In this document: piece by piece, positions 35,864-45,047 of the stretch
Position numbering within the stretch: position 1 is the first letter of the stretch
Layout: each line of letters starts with the position of its first letter
Assembly: GCA_028284075.1 (NCBI GenBank)
Contig: JANQSL010000171.1
Coordinates: 35,335 to 99,334 of the forward strand
Length of the DNA: 64,000 nt
Direction of reading: 5' to 3'
From: Candidatus Sumerlaeia bacterium
GTDB taxonomy: Bacteria > Sumerlaeota > Sumerlaeia > SLMS01 > JAHLLQ01
The notes under the pieces: generated by a model
Told to the model about the DNA's origin: nothing
What the model saw: only the letters and a program-made list of their open reading frames with translations
Databases searched by the model: none
Program-made: the position numbers and the translations under genes

Positions 35864-36694
35864 ATGACCCGTAAATCACTCACTTCCCTTCTTTCAATCG
35901 CAGCGGCACTCAGCCTGGGGGCAGCCACCGTTTTTGCCGGACCACTTCTTGGAAAGGGTGGCGGCAAGGGCGAGTCTCTCGCATCCACCGGCGATCCCGC
36001 CGGAGAATTCTCTCCTCCGTCTCGTCGTGGCCAGGGTGGTTTTGGCGGACGCGGCGGCGGTCACCATGGACCCGCCGGAATGCTCGGCCAGCTCCGGGAT
36101 CAGGGCCGCTTCTGGGACAAGCCGGAACTGGCAGAAGCCATTGAGTTGACGGAGGACCAGATAGAGGCACTGGAGGCGAGCTACACCGAGGCGCAGCTTT
36201 CTTTCGAAGCCATTGAGGGCTCTGTTCGCGACGGCTATAAAACTCTGCGTGAGACAATCGAGACGGATGAGCCGGATATTGTGGAGGTGAACGAGGCCAT
36301 CGACGCGGCAACCGATGCGCAAAACGAGGCCATGAAGATTCTGCTCGGACACCGTGTCGTGGTGAAGAATGTCCTGACAGCGGACCAGGAGGAGGCACTT
36401 CGGGAGTATCGCCGGGACAACTTCCGTGAGCGTTTTCAGGAGATTCGTGAACGCATGGGCGAGTTCCGCGGTGTTCTTCGAGATCTGCTGGAGGACGGTA
36501 CCCTGAGCTCTGAGGACTGGGAGCAGATCGATGCGATGCTGGAGAACGTTGAGCCGGAGCGGGCCGACCGTATTCGCGAGCACATCGAACGAGTTGAGGA
36601 GCATGGTATTGGCGCTCCGCCTCCGCCGCGAGGACCTGGAGGAGAGGGCTCCGGTCCTTCAGAGAAGCCGTCCCGCCGAGCCCGTAAAGGATAG
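35864..36694 (+). CDS. Spy/CpxP-like periplasmic protein
   Basis: 276 residues with a signal peptide (MTRKSLTSLLSIAAALSLGA...VFA). A Gly-rich stretch (FGGRGGGHHGPAG, about 65-75) follows. A helical domain carries two LTxxQ-type motifs (IELTEDQIEALEASY; VLTADQEEALREYRR), the hallmark of Spy/CpxP-type periplasmic chaperones and heavy-metal-resistance sensors. The C-terminus is Pro/Gly-rich. Role by analogy: an envelope-stress or metal-binding chaperone. AGGAG precedes the ATG, and a strong terminator follows. Confidence 0.72.
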   Translation: MTRKSLTSLLSIAAALSLGAATVFAGPLLGKGGGKGESLASTGDPAGEFSPPSRRGQGGFGGRGGGHHGPAGMLGQLRDQGRFWDKPELAEAIELTEDQIEALEASYTEAQLSFEAIEGSVRDGYKTLRETIETDEPDIVEVNEAIDAATDAQNEAMKILLGHRVVVKNVLTADQEEALREYRRDNFRERFQEIRERMGEFRGVLRDLLEDGTLSSEDWEQIDAMLENVEPERADRIREHIERVEEHGIGAPPPPRGPGGEGSGPSEKPSRRARKG

Positions 36695-36728
36695 CTTTGT
36701 ACAGACTCCGTCTTATCCTCCCTCCTCA

Positions 36729-36771
36729 AGCGCCCGGCAGTTCAGCGTCCACTGCCGGGCGCTTTCCTTTT
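36729..36771 (+). terminator. Rho-independent terminator
   Basis: A perfect 12-bp stem AGCGCCCGGCAG/CTGCCGGGCGCT (36729-36740 and 36752-36763) with an 11-base loop is followed by TTCCTTTT. It lies 35 bp after the stop of the Spy-like gene and separates it from the deoxyhypusine-synthase-like gene. Confidence 0.88.
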
Positions 36772-36841
36772 CATCGAGGAAACCTCTCGCGCACTGCAGA
36801 GAGTTCTTCAACTCTCACGCAAACATATCGAGAGTGGACCC

Positions 36842-37807
36842 ATGGCCAAACGCCGCAAGCCTGCCAATCTCAAGGACGTTCGTACTGTTTCCATTTCCAG
36901 CCGTGCGAGCAAAGTCCGCCCCGAACTGATTGCTCGCGTTCCGTCGCCGGGAGTGTCGGTAGCGGGTTTCCTGGAGACGTTGCCTGAAATTCTAAAGGCC
37001 TCAGACTTTATGGCGGTTGTGGAAGCTCTGACGGTGGCGGTTGAGGGAGGACGTGGCGTTGTATGGATGATGGGCGCACATCCCATCAAGTGCGGTCTGT
37101 CTCCACTGATCACGGAGATGATTCGCCGCGGCTGGATTACCACGCTTTGTCTCAATGGTGCGGGAGCGATTCACGACTACGAACTCGCCCTTTTCGGTCA
37201 CACGAGCGAGGATGTCGAGGCGGGGCTCGCCGACGGATCCTTCGGGATGGTGGCGGAAACCGGAGAAGGTCTCTTCAGGGCAATGAGCGAGGGCATGGAC
37301 TCGCACATCGGGGCGGGAGAGGCAATCGGGCGTGCGATTTTCTGTTCGCAAGCGGAGCACAAGGAGCTTTCACTCCTGGCGACGTGCGCGGAGCACGATG
37401 TCCCTGTTACCGTCCATATTGCTGTCGGAACGGATATCATCCATCAACAACCCGCTGCTGACGGCGCTTTGATGGGTGAGATGTCCATGCGTGACTTCAA
37501 GCTGCTGGCCGGTCAAGTTCCGGATCTGGACAACGGCGGAGTGGTTGTGAACCTCGGTTCTGCGGTTCTGCTTCCCGAGGTGTTCCTGAAAGTCCTGACA
37601 GTTGCCCGGAACCTTGGACATTCCGTGGAGAATTTTACCGCTGTCAATTTCGACATGATTCAACACTATCGAGCCAACACGAACGTCGTGCAGCGTCCCA
37701 CGCGCACCGGTGGAGGGCGCGGGTATTCAATCACCGGTCACCACGAAATCATGATACCGCTGTTGTTTGCCGCGCTTCAGGAACGTTTGGGGTCAGGGAG
37801 ATCCTAG
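36842..37807 (+). CDS. Deoxyhypusine synthase-like conserved protein
   Basis: 321 residues, no signal peptide. The Rossmann-like layout and motifs (VVWMMGAHPIKCGLSPLITE, LCLNGAGAIHDYELALFG, ADGSFGM, VTVHIAVGTDIIHQQPAADG, VVVNLGSAVLLPEVF) resemble bacterial members loosely related to deoxyhypusine synthase. I cannot identify the active-site lysine of true deoxyhypusine synthase, and bacteria lack eIF5A, so a different reaction (for example on a polyamine) is possible. Its stop TAG shares the palindrome CTAG with the stop of the convergent gene at 37804. Confidence 0.6.
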   Translation: MAKRRKPANLKDVRTVSISSRASKVRPELIARVPSPGVSVAGFLETLPEILKASDFMAVVEALTVAVEGGRGVVWMMGAHPIKCGLSPLITEMIRRGWITTLCLNGAGAIHDYELALFGHTSEDVEAGLADGSFGMVAETGEGLFRAMSEGMDSHIGAGEAIGRAIFCSQAEHKELSLLATCAEHDVPVTVHIAVGTDIIHQQPAADGALMGEMSMRDFKLLAGQVPDLDNGGVVVNLGSAVLLPEVFLKVLTVARNLGHSVENFTAVNFDMIQHYRANTNVVQRPTRTGGGRGYSITGHHEIMIPLLFAALQERLGSGRS

Positions 37808-38424
37808 CGGTCGCGGAGCGGCAAGGTCTGGCGGATTCGAGCCTTTTCCGCCGGCTTTTTGTTGCTGTAGTCCGGCTCGCTTTCGTCCTGTAGATCCTGC
37901 ACGGTGGCAATTTCCTCGCCGAATGCATCTGTTGCGTCGCCGGCATCATCCAGAGCGAAGGGCACAGTGCCGTCAGGATTAGTGCGCACGGGACTGGTCC
38001 CGTAGAGTTCAGGATCATGCACGACGCGGTCGCTGGAAGGCTCTGTCTCTTCAGAAATCTGCTGTGGAGCCTCCTCATCCTCCTCGTCGAGAGATTCGTC
38101 CAGAGACTCGTTCTCAAGAACCTTCCTCATGGACTCTCGAGCGATCTGATCCACATCCGTTTGAGTGGAAAGGCGCAGCATCGTGCGCAACTGACCGAGG
38201 ACAACAAGTGCATCCTTGTATTTGAGAGTCCGTGCGTTCATTTCCGTGAACTTCACGACTCCCACGCAGCCGGGGCAGCTCAGTCGTACTTCCGAAAGAA
38301 GACTGTTAAACATCCGCACGGTGTCATCATCCACGACCTGTGTAGGGCTTTGCTCCGTGATGAACTTGATATCCTCATACATCTGCTCGGCAAGGCCGAG
38401 GAGAATTGCGTTAATACCCGCCAT
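37804..38424 (-). CDS. Hypothetical acidic protein
   Basis: 206 residues with no signal peptide or membrane segment. The N-terminal 90 residues appear helical (GINAILLGLAEQMYEDIKFI; VVLGQLRTMLRLSTQTDVDQ) and contain a CxxC (LSCPGCVGVVKF) that might bind metal. The remainder is very acidic and probably disordered (ESLDESLDEEDEEAPQQ). I do not recognise the family. It follows homoserine dehydrogenase on the same strand by 18 bp, with AGAGG upstream of its ATG, so it is probably co-transcribed. Confidence 0.62.
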   Translation of the reverse strand: MAGINAILLGLAEQMYEDIKFITEQSPTQVVDDDTVRMFNSLLSEVRLSCPGCVGVVKFTEMNARTLKYKDALVVLGQLRTMLRLSTQTDVDQIARESMRKVLENESLDESLDEEDEEAPQQISEETEPSSDRVVHDPELYGTSPVRTNPDGTVPFALDDAGDATDAFGEEIATVQDLQDESEPDYSNKKPAEKARIRQTLPLRDR

Positions 38425-38442
38425 AGGAAAACCTCTGAAGCC

Positions 38443-39726
38443 TCAATCCTTTGGTATCGACTGGTCCGGTTGAAGCGCGTACCGTATCTCGCAAACGTTT
38501 GTGTCTCCTACGCCCAGAGAAGCCAGCTTGCCAAGGAGTTCCTGACGTTCCGTATTGCTGTGGGCTGGAGCTGTCAGTGCCACAGCATCGTTCCACCGAC
38601 CGGCAAGTGGCAACTCAACCTGTCGTGCAATTGTGTCCGGATCGTCACAAATGATTCGCAGGTAGCGCTCCGGATGCAGAATCCCTGTTCGTGCTCCCGC
38701 TTTGCCCGAAGGGCGGAAGCTCAATGGATTCAAATGTTTCAATGAGTTTCTATCGCAGGCCTGGGCAATCAACATGACATCACTCAGGACCCCGCTGGAG
38801 GTTGAGCCCTGACCTGCTCCGGGCCCGGAGTACATGGTTGGTCCAATCGGGTCGCCTTCGACCCAGACTGTGTTGATGACACCGCGAACACGGCCCACGG
38901 GATGGTTTTCCGGTATGAAGGTGGGCCAGACGGAAAGCCCTGGCGCTCCAGAAGTATCTCGCACAGCAGTTGCCAGCAGCTTGATGGTTTGTCCTGTCCG
39001 CCTGGCGTGATCGAAGTCGACGGGCCGGATGCGGGTGATACCCTGGAGGACGACATCAGAGTCGCGAAGGTCCGTTTCATAGATTAATGACCCCAGAATG
39101 GCCAGCTTGTGTGCAGTGTCGTTTCCTTCAATATCGAGGGTTGGATCGGGTTCGGCATAGCCGAGACGCATGGCCTCTTTCAACACGGCTTCAAACTCAA
39201 CGCCGGGTTGGTCCTCCATGGTGGAGAGTATGTAGTTGCAGGTTCCGTTGAGAATTCCATGCAGGGAGGTGATGGTGTTTGGTTGAAGGCCCGTTTGAAG
39301 AGAGCGAATGATGGGAATTCCGGCTCCGACACTTGCCTCGAAGAGAAGAAATGCCCCTCCCTTTTCCGCGATTTCAAACAGTTCCGCTCCGTATGTCGCG
39401 ATCAGTGCCTTGTTTGCGGTAACGACATGCTTGCCGGCTTCGAGAGCGGCTCGGACGATCGTATTGGCGATCGTTGTTCCACCCACCAGTTCAATGACGA
39501 CTTCCACCTCCGGATCGTTGACGATGCTGTTGTAATCACTGGTGAGTTCAATGCCTTCTGTCGAGACGTCACGGCCGCTCTCGAGATCCGTGTCACAAAT
39601 GGTCTTCAGGACAATGGGACGAGGCAGTCGATCATTAATGATGGTGGCATATTCAGCAAGATGTCGAACAACACCTGTGCCGATGTTGCCAAAACCAATG
39701 AGGGCGATTTTCAGTGGTTTGCTCAT
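38443..39726 (-). CDS. hom: Homoserine dehydrogenase
   Basis: 427 residues. It reduces aspartate semialdehyde to homoserine for threonine and methionine synthesis. The NAD(P)-binding glycine motif is IALIGFGNIGTGVVRHL at the N-terminus. The catalytic region includes VVTANKALIATYG, FEASVGAGIPIIRSL, GILNGTCNYILSTM and AEPDPTLDIEGNDTAHKLAI, all characteristic. The C-terminus ends in a short ACT-like domain (about 350-427). GGAGG lies upstream of the ATG. The kinase gene ends 17 bp upstream, so the two are probably in one operon. Confidence 0.95.
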   Translation of the reverse strand: MSKPLKIALIGFGNIGTGVVRHLAEYATIINDRLPRPIVLKTICDTDLESGRDVSTEGIELTSDYNSIVNDPEVEVVIELVGGTTIANTIVRAALEAGKHVVTANKALIATYGAELFEIAEKGGAFLLFEASVGAGIPIIRSLQTGLQPNTITSLHGILNGTCNYILSTMEDQPGVEFEAVLKEAMRLGYAEPDPTLDIEGNDTAHKLAILGSLIYETDLRDSDVVLQGITRIRPVDFDHARRTGQTIKLLATAVRDTSGAPGLSVWPTFIPENHPVGRVRGVINTVWVEGDPIGPTMYSGPGAGQGSTSSGVLSDVMLIAQACDRNSLKHLNPLSFRPSGKAGARTGILHPERYLRIICDDPDTIARQVELPLAGRWNDAVALTAPAHSNTERQELLGKLASLGVGDTNVCEIRYALQPDQSIPKD

Positions 39727-39743
39727 GTTGTCCTCCGTATCCG

Positions 39744-40694
39744 TCAGGCGACCGGCGCGATGTGGGGTATGAATGTTGCCGGATCAAGGGATGGTATTGT
39801 CATCATGGCCTGAAGTTGTTTGATACGATCTTCGATCTCCACGGCCTGGAGACTGATGGTGCGTTTCAGGCTGAAGTCTTCCACGACGAAACTCGCCATG
39901 ATGCTGCCGATGACTACCGCACGACGGATGTTTTCGTCGGTTGCAGTGCCCAGACGTGCAGCGTATCCCACCATACTTCCGGCGAAGGTGTCGCCTGCGC
40001 CAGTCGGGTCCTTGACATTGGAGACCGGAAAGGCGGGGATGGAGAGGTAGTGATCCTTCTGGAAGATCAGAGCTCCATGCTCGCCCTTCTTGATGACAAC
40101 AGTGCGCGGGCCGAGTTGCAGAAGGGCGCGCCCCGCTTCGATCAGATTCGGTGTCTCACAAAACTGGCGCGCTTCATCTTCGTTCATCAGGAGCAGGGTG
40201 ACCTGCCGAATGGCTTCCGTCAGTTCTTTTTTTGTGACTTCGATCCAGAGATTCATCGTGTCGAGTGCGACAAGCTGCGGATTATCAAGCTGCTTGACTG
40301 CATGACACTGCAGGTCAGGATGAATGTTTGCAAGAAAGACGAAAGGCTTGCGGCGCTGCTCGGACGTCAGATCGGGGCGGAAGTGCTCGAAGACATTCAG
40401 CTCCGTTGTGTTCGTGTGTGCCATGGCCATGGTGCGTTCGTAGTATCCGGACCAGCGGAAGGTCTTTCCGTCCACCTCCTGGAGTCCGCTGGCGTCAATT
40501 CCCCGCTCCACGATTTGCGTGCGGTACTCCGGAGGGAAATCCCGGCCAACCACTGCGACGAGAGCCGTGGGCACGAAGTAGGACGCTGCGACGGAGCCGT
40601 AACACGCTGAGCCGCCCAGCGTTCCTTCGACGCGGCCATGGGGAGTCTCGACATCGTCGAGTGCGACAGAACCAATAACAAGAGCTTCAGACAC
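39744..40694 (-). CDS. PfkB-family sugar kinase
   Basis: 316 residues from GTG 40694, supported by AAGGA 9-10 bases upstream; the open frame to 40850 has no family-like residues. Ribokinase/PfkB fold: LVIGSVALDD at the start, GGSACYGSVAAS (about 27-39), and signature 2 DPTGAGDTFAGSM with the catalytic base Asp235. The enzyme phosphorylates a sugar or nucleoside; the substrate cannot be read. Close spacing to hom hints at a link to amino-acid metabolism, but PfkB genes are often inserted in such operons. Confidence 0.9.
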   Translation of the reverse strand: MSEALVIGSVALDDVETPHGRVEGTLGGSACYGSVAASYFVPTALVAVVGRDFPPEYRTQIVERGIDASGLQEVDGKTFRWSGYYERTMAMAHTNTTELNVFEHFRPDLTSEQRRKPFVFLANIHPDLQCHAVKQLDNPQLVALDTMNLWIEVTKKELTEAIRQVTLLLMNEDEARQFCETPNLIEAGRALLQLGPRTVVIKKGEHGALIFQKDHYLSIPAFPVSNVKDPTGAGDTFAGSMVGYAARLGTATDENIRRAVVIGSIMASFVVEDFSLKRTISLQAVEIEDRIKQLQAMMTIPSLDPATFIPHIAPVA

Positions 40695-40914
40695 GGGGGA
40701 GTCCTTCAAGGGGAGTGTGGCGAATGTGCGCGGAAAACCCAGCGACCGGCCTGAGCTCGGCGCAACCCCGGAGTTCAGGAGGGAACGAAGCCTGTGCACA
40801 GAATCTCCACGGCAGGCGTCTACCACTTGAGGACACACCTGCGCCGCCAAACCCGCCTTTCGGATTCATGGTCAAATGGGTGCATACGCATTGAGTAACC
40901 GGAGGTACGAATGA

Positions 40915-42663
40915 ATGACCGACACACAGGAAGCCGGAGGTCCCCCGTCCGGTCGCATCGCACGGCTTAAGAGTCGCCCCTTTCTTGCCGCTCTCATCGA
41001 GAGCAACGTTCTTTACGTCGTTAGTGCTCTGCTCGTCATGTCTGGATGCCGAATGCTGATGCACTCGGATAGCATTGTCGGCAGTGAGTTTCAAAAAACC
41101 CTCAAGGCACTTCTGATTTTGCAGGGCTATGAAGTGCTTCTGCTGGGCACGGCTCTGCTGATTGTCCGGCGGCTCCGCATTGTCAGTGATGCCGGCAAGC
41201 TCTTCACCATTGGATTCATTTTACTGCTCGATCCGACGTTCTTCAGCAACTCTTTTCATACTCTCTACCTGCTGGACGGGGGAGTCGTCGAAAGCCTTGG
41301 TGTGAATCTGGTCTGCTTCGCCCTGGCCCCCGTGAAGCTTCTTATCGCAATCAGCATTCTCAACATCCATCTCTCACCGCGCATGTGGTTTGCTTTTTGT
41401 GTCGCATGCGCCATCGTCTATCTTGCGGAGTTTCCCATCGCCCGTGAGGCACCGGGGCGTTTTCTGGAAGAGGCTTACTACATATTTGCATGGACCCCTT
41501 TCGTTCTCGCCTGTGCCATGCCGGGACTCCATCGTGCGGGGCGGTTTACCGGCCCACGAGGCTATGCGACGGATCTTCAGCGTCGTCGTCTTCCGCGGAT
41601 TCTTGTACTCACTCCTCTGGCGTTTGCTGTTCTGCACTACTTCGAAACAGCCATTGTGCATGAAGTGAACTTCGCGGCCTTCAATCTGGCGCCAATTGTT
41701 CTCTTGATTGTTCCTGTTGTTATCGCGAATACGTTCTTGGAAGATATTCGGTCCACGCGTTTGCGGGGAATTGACGTTGTTGTTGCCGGATGTCTTCTGC
41801 TGTCCAGTCCATGGTTCGTTCCTGACTGGGGGCGCGATTCCATGACCTTTCCAGGTCAGATCGTTCCCGTTACTGTTGTCGCAGCCATTGCCGTTCTTTT
41901 GTATGGTGTCTGGTGGATCAAGTTTGGCGATCATCGTGTTGTCTGGAGAATCAGCCTCATTGGAGCGGTCGGGTTCGGATATTTCGCAATACGATCAGGC
42001 GCAATTGCATGGATTCTCGAAAACATTCTCATCGTTTTCGAGTTCGGGCTTCATCATCTGACATTCCACAGTCTGTACTTCATCGCCATACTCTGGCTCA
42101 CCGCAATCGGACTGGCGTGGTGGAAGAAGCATCCAGTCACATGGATTGGTGCCGGTGTTATGACGGCTGTCTTTGTCATCGACCGACTTGGTCAACCTCT
42201 TGCCACGCTGGTTCCAGAGCTTGCTCAGGCATCATTGCTGTTTACCGCCATTCTTGCTTTGCGTTTCGGTGACCATCGCCGTCTTGCCTTAAGAGTGGTC
42301 ACGGTTGCCTGTATTGTCGGACTGGTGCGATATGGCTACACTGCCGAGGCAATACACTTCGCCGTCTTTGCCTTTGAAATCCTATTCACCACACTTCTCG
42401 CCGTCGTGTTACGAGACCGGCGCTTTGCCATTGTCGCGGTAGCGGGATCGCTTGCTTTCGGTGTATGGATACAGCGGAACAACATCGGTGCCATTAGCTG
42501 GCAGGTCACGGTGCTTCTCGCGGGTTTGCTTGCATTCGCGGGAGCGGTCTGGGTCACCTTCGCCAAGGATCGGTTGCTGCTACGTGTTGGATATCCAGAC
42601 TCAGCCGCATCCTCGCATATTGACGTGTCGGGTGTTTCTCCGCCTCAGGATTCAATCACCTGA
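40915..42663 (+). CDS. Polytopic membrane protein, unknown family
   Basis: 582 residues with roughly 14 hydrophobic segments spread over the whole length (for example VLYVVSALLVMSGCRMLM near 33-50 and VTVLLAGLLAFAGAVWVTF near the end). GGAGG (40901-40905) supports ATG 40915; the ATG at 40911 is in another frame. No transporter, glycosyltransferase or O-antigen ligase motif was recognised with confidence. Only the extreme ends are hydrophilic, so it is an inner-membrane protein. Divergent from the PfkB/hom operon. Confidence 0.75.
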   Translation: MTDTQEAGGPPSGRIARLKSRPFLAALIESNVLYVVSALLVMSGCRMLMHSDSIVGSEFQKTLKALLILQGYEVLLLGTALLIVRRLRIVSDAGKLFTIGFILLLDPTFFSNSFHTLYLLDGGVVESLGVNLVCFALAPVKLLIAISILNIHLSPRMWFAFCVACAIVYLAEFPIAREAPGRFLEEAYYIFAWTPFVLACAMPGLHRAGRFTGPRGYATDLQRRRLPRILVLTPLAFAVLHYFETAIVHEVNFAAFNLAPIVLLIVPVVIANTFLEDIRSTRLRGIDVVVAGCLLLSSPWFVPDWGRDSMTFPGQIVPVTVVAAIAVLLYGVWWIKFGDHRVVWRISLIGAVGFGYFAIRSGAIAWILENILIVFEFGLHHLTFHSLYFIAILWLTAIGLAWWKKHPVTWIGAGVMTAVFVIDRLGQPLATLVPELAQASLLFTAILALRFGDHRRLALRVVTVACIVGLVRYGYTAEAIHFAVFAFEILFTTLLAVVLRDRRFAIVAVAGSLAFGVWIQRNNIGAISWQVTVLLAGLLAFAGAVWVTFAKDRLLLRVGYPDSAASSHIDVSGVSPPQDSIT

Positions 42664-42808
42664 CCAGTAGAAAACAACTCGAGAGGGGAGGCTGTAACCA
42701 GTCTCTCTTCTTCCTGTTTCAGGAAGTAACTCGTATCTTGACGTTGTTGCCGTGCGAGCGGCAGCGGTTAATTCCACAATCGAGTCCGACGGATGGAAGA
42801 GATCGCGC

Positions 42809-45013
42809 ATGTTTCAGCAAACAGTTTCGACGTTACTTCTGACATTCTTGAGTGGAGCGGCAATGGCTTCACCTCTTCAGCTGAAGGAGTCGGGATTCAC
42901 TTATCTGGTTGATCCGGAGACCCTTGCTCTCGAGCGGGTCACTGAAGCTGAAACCATCAGCCTTTCCTCGTCTCAGGTACTGCGCAAAGTGGATAATCTG
43001 GAAGTGGAGGAGGGGCAGGCATCGTGGGATTTCCCGGAGGAAGGACTCGCGATTGAGTGCCGCATTCTCGCATCCGGTGCCTTTGAGCTGACGGCGCGTG
43101 GCGAGCCCGGCTCGCGCTTTCACTGGCCCGCGGGAGAGGTGGAGAAGAGCGCACGGATTATCCTCGCACGGAATTCGGGACTTCTGGTTTCGCCGGATGA
43201 TCCGTTTTGGAGAGACATTCTTCTGGCGACAGAGTGGGATACTCTTGAGAAAATGTCGATGCCGGTCTTCGGTTTTCTTGATGGGAAGCATGGTGTTTCC
43301 TGGATGACGTCTTCCGTCTTTCGCAATGAGCTGGATTTTGAGGAGAGTGGATCCTCCTCCAGCCTGAGTTTCACCTTTAGTCACCATTTTCATCCCAAGT
43401 CGTCCGAAAACGAAATCACTTTCAGAGTCATCGTGGATGAGAACGCCTCTCCCATTAGTCCGGCTCTTTACTACCGAGAGTGGCTTGATGAGACGGGCCG
43501 CGTAACAACGCTGAAACAGAAGATGGAGACGGTCCCGCAGGTGGAGCGTCTTCCCGGCGCACCTCATGTTTATCTCTGGGGAGGATCCGCTGTTTCCTGG
43601 CTGGATATTCAACCCCGTGCATTGAAGGAATTTTGCACCAGTCTTATTTCAGAGATGGGTGATCCCGAGTCGGTGGCGGCGCGCCTCCGCGCACACTTCA
43701 GTGGTGAGCAATGGAAACAGGTTGAGCAGTGCGTGCAGGAGGAATGGCCCCACAAGTATATGAAACAGCAGATCGCCGCGGGTATCTCTGCCGCCCTCGA
43801 GTCGACGGAGTTTGGAAGTGATTCGCCGGACCCCGCGAATCGCCTTCAGGAAAACGCCGCGATCCTGGTGGAAGCCTTTCCGAATGCCTTCCTGCCGCCG
43901 GAAGTGTGGGGTAACGGCGATTCCATCAAGATGCTGAAGGGTCTGGCGGACCTCGGCTTTGCGAATCTCAAGCTGTGTTTTCCCGGTTGGGAAAGTGTCG
44001 AGCAACGACCCTGGGTGGCCACAGACGCCGACAACAGGGGTTGGTTGATTGGTACTTACGATTCATATCACAGCATTCACAATCCGGCCAGTGCCGGGAC
44101 GGATAACACCTGGACGACAGCTCAGATGACTTCGGAGCTTTGGGAAAACGGTGGGGTCATGCAAGAGGACGGCACATTTCTAAGGGGATTTAAGGGGATC
44201 GGGAGAAAACTGAATCCTCTTGCAGGCCGGGTGTTCTATGAAGAGCGCACCAGTGCTATTCTAAAGTCCGTTCCTTTCAATTATTACTTCATCGATTGCG
44301 ATGCGTATGGCGAAGTATATGATGACTATCACCCGGAACATCCGAACTCGATGGAGGAAGACGCGGAGGAACGAACGCGTCGGCTTGGCTGGCTGGCCAG
44401 CGAGAAGAATGTCGTTGTGGGTTCGGAGGGAGGGAATATTTATGCCCTCGAGGGAGTTCATGTTCTCGAGGGCGTGTTCGGTCCGTACTTCGGTTGGGGA
44501 GATGAGGATCTGATGAATCCGGATTCCGATTTCTTCCGAGGTAAATACTACCCTCCCGACCAACCCGGGATCAACTTCAAGCCCGTTCCCATGAAGGAGA
44601 AATACCGGAAGCTCCACTACGATCCAGCCGTTCGCATTCCTCTGTTTCAGGCTGCCTTTCACGATGCGGTTATAACGACACATCACTGGTCGAACGACCG
44701 GTTCAAGTATCCCGAGATGACAAAAACTGTCGAGTTGTTTGAGCTGCTCTGGATGTGCCCACCGATGGTTCACCTCAATCTTCAAACTCTCAAAGAGCGC
44801 GGAACCAGTCTCAAACGGCACTGCGAAATTTGGTCACCCTTGCATCGCAAACTCGGATTTGCCCGCATGACAGGTTTCCGTTATCTGACAGACGACCACC
44901 TGGTCCAGGAGACAACCTGGGAAGATGGAACGCGAATCGTCGTCAATTTTGGAGAGAGCGGCTATGAAGACAAAGGCGTTGTTGTCGAGAGCGGTAAAGC
45001 GCTGGTGCAGTAA
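42809..45013 (+). CDS. Secreted glycoside hydrolase-like protein
   Basis: 734 residues from ATG 42809, where the signal peptide begins (MFQQTVSTLLLTFLSGAAMA). The frame continues to 42752 without signal-like residues. Residues about 25-220 are a beta-rich super-sandwich-like region. Residues about 340-640 look like a TIM barrel with candidate acidic residues in YYFIDCDAYGEVYDDYHPEH and VVVGSEGGNIYAL. A C-terminal beta domain ends in TRIVVNFGESGY. The layout resembles GH101/GH129 and DUF5696-type enzymes, but I cannot name the family firmly. A GGAAGAG lies about 8 bases upstream of the ATG. Confidence 0.62.
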   Translation: MFQQTVSTLLLTFLSGAAMASPLQLKESGFTYLVDPETLALERVTEAETISLSSSQVLRKVDNLEVEEGQASWDFPEEGLAIECRILASGAFELTARGEPGSRFHWPAGEVEKSARIILARNSGLLVSPDDPFWRDILLATEWDTLEKMSMPVFGFLDGKHGVSWMTSSVFRNELDFEESGSSSSLSFTFSHHFHPKSSENEITFRVIVDENASPISPALYYREWLDETGRVTTLKQKMETVPQVERLPGAPHVYLWGGSAVSWLDIQPRALKEFCTSLISEMGDPESVAARLRAHFSGEQWKQVEQCVQEEWPHKYMKQQIAAGISAALESTEFGSDSPDPANRLQENAAILVEAFPNAFLPPEVWGNGDSIKMLKGLADLGFANLKLCFPGWESVEQRPWVATDADNRGWLIGTYDSYHSIHNPASAGTDNTWTTAQMTSELWENGGVMQEDGTFLRGFKGIGRKLNPLAGRVFYEERTSAILKSVPFNYYFIDCDAYGEVYDDYHPEHPNSMEEDAEERTRRLGWLASEKNVVVGSEGGNIYALEGVHVLEGVFGPYFGWGDEDLMNPDSDFFRGKYYPPDQPGINFKPVPMKEKYRKLHYDPAVRIPLFQAAFHDAVITTHHWSNDRFKYPEMTKTVELFELLWMCPPMVHLNLQTLKERGTSLKRHCEIWSPLHRKLGFARMTGFRYLTDDHLVQETTWEDGTRIVVNFGESGYEDKGVVVESGKALVQ

Positions 45014-45047
45014 CCATTCCCATGAACAGCGATCGTCGAAATAACAG

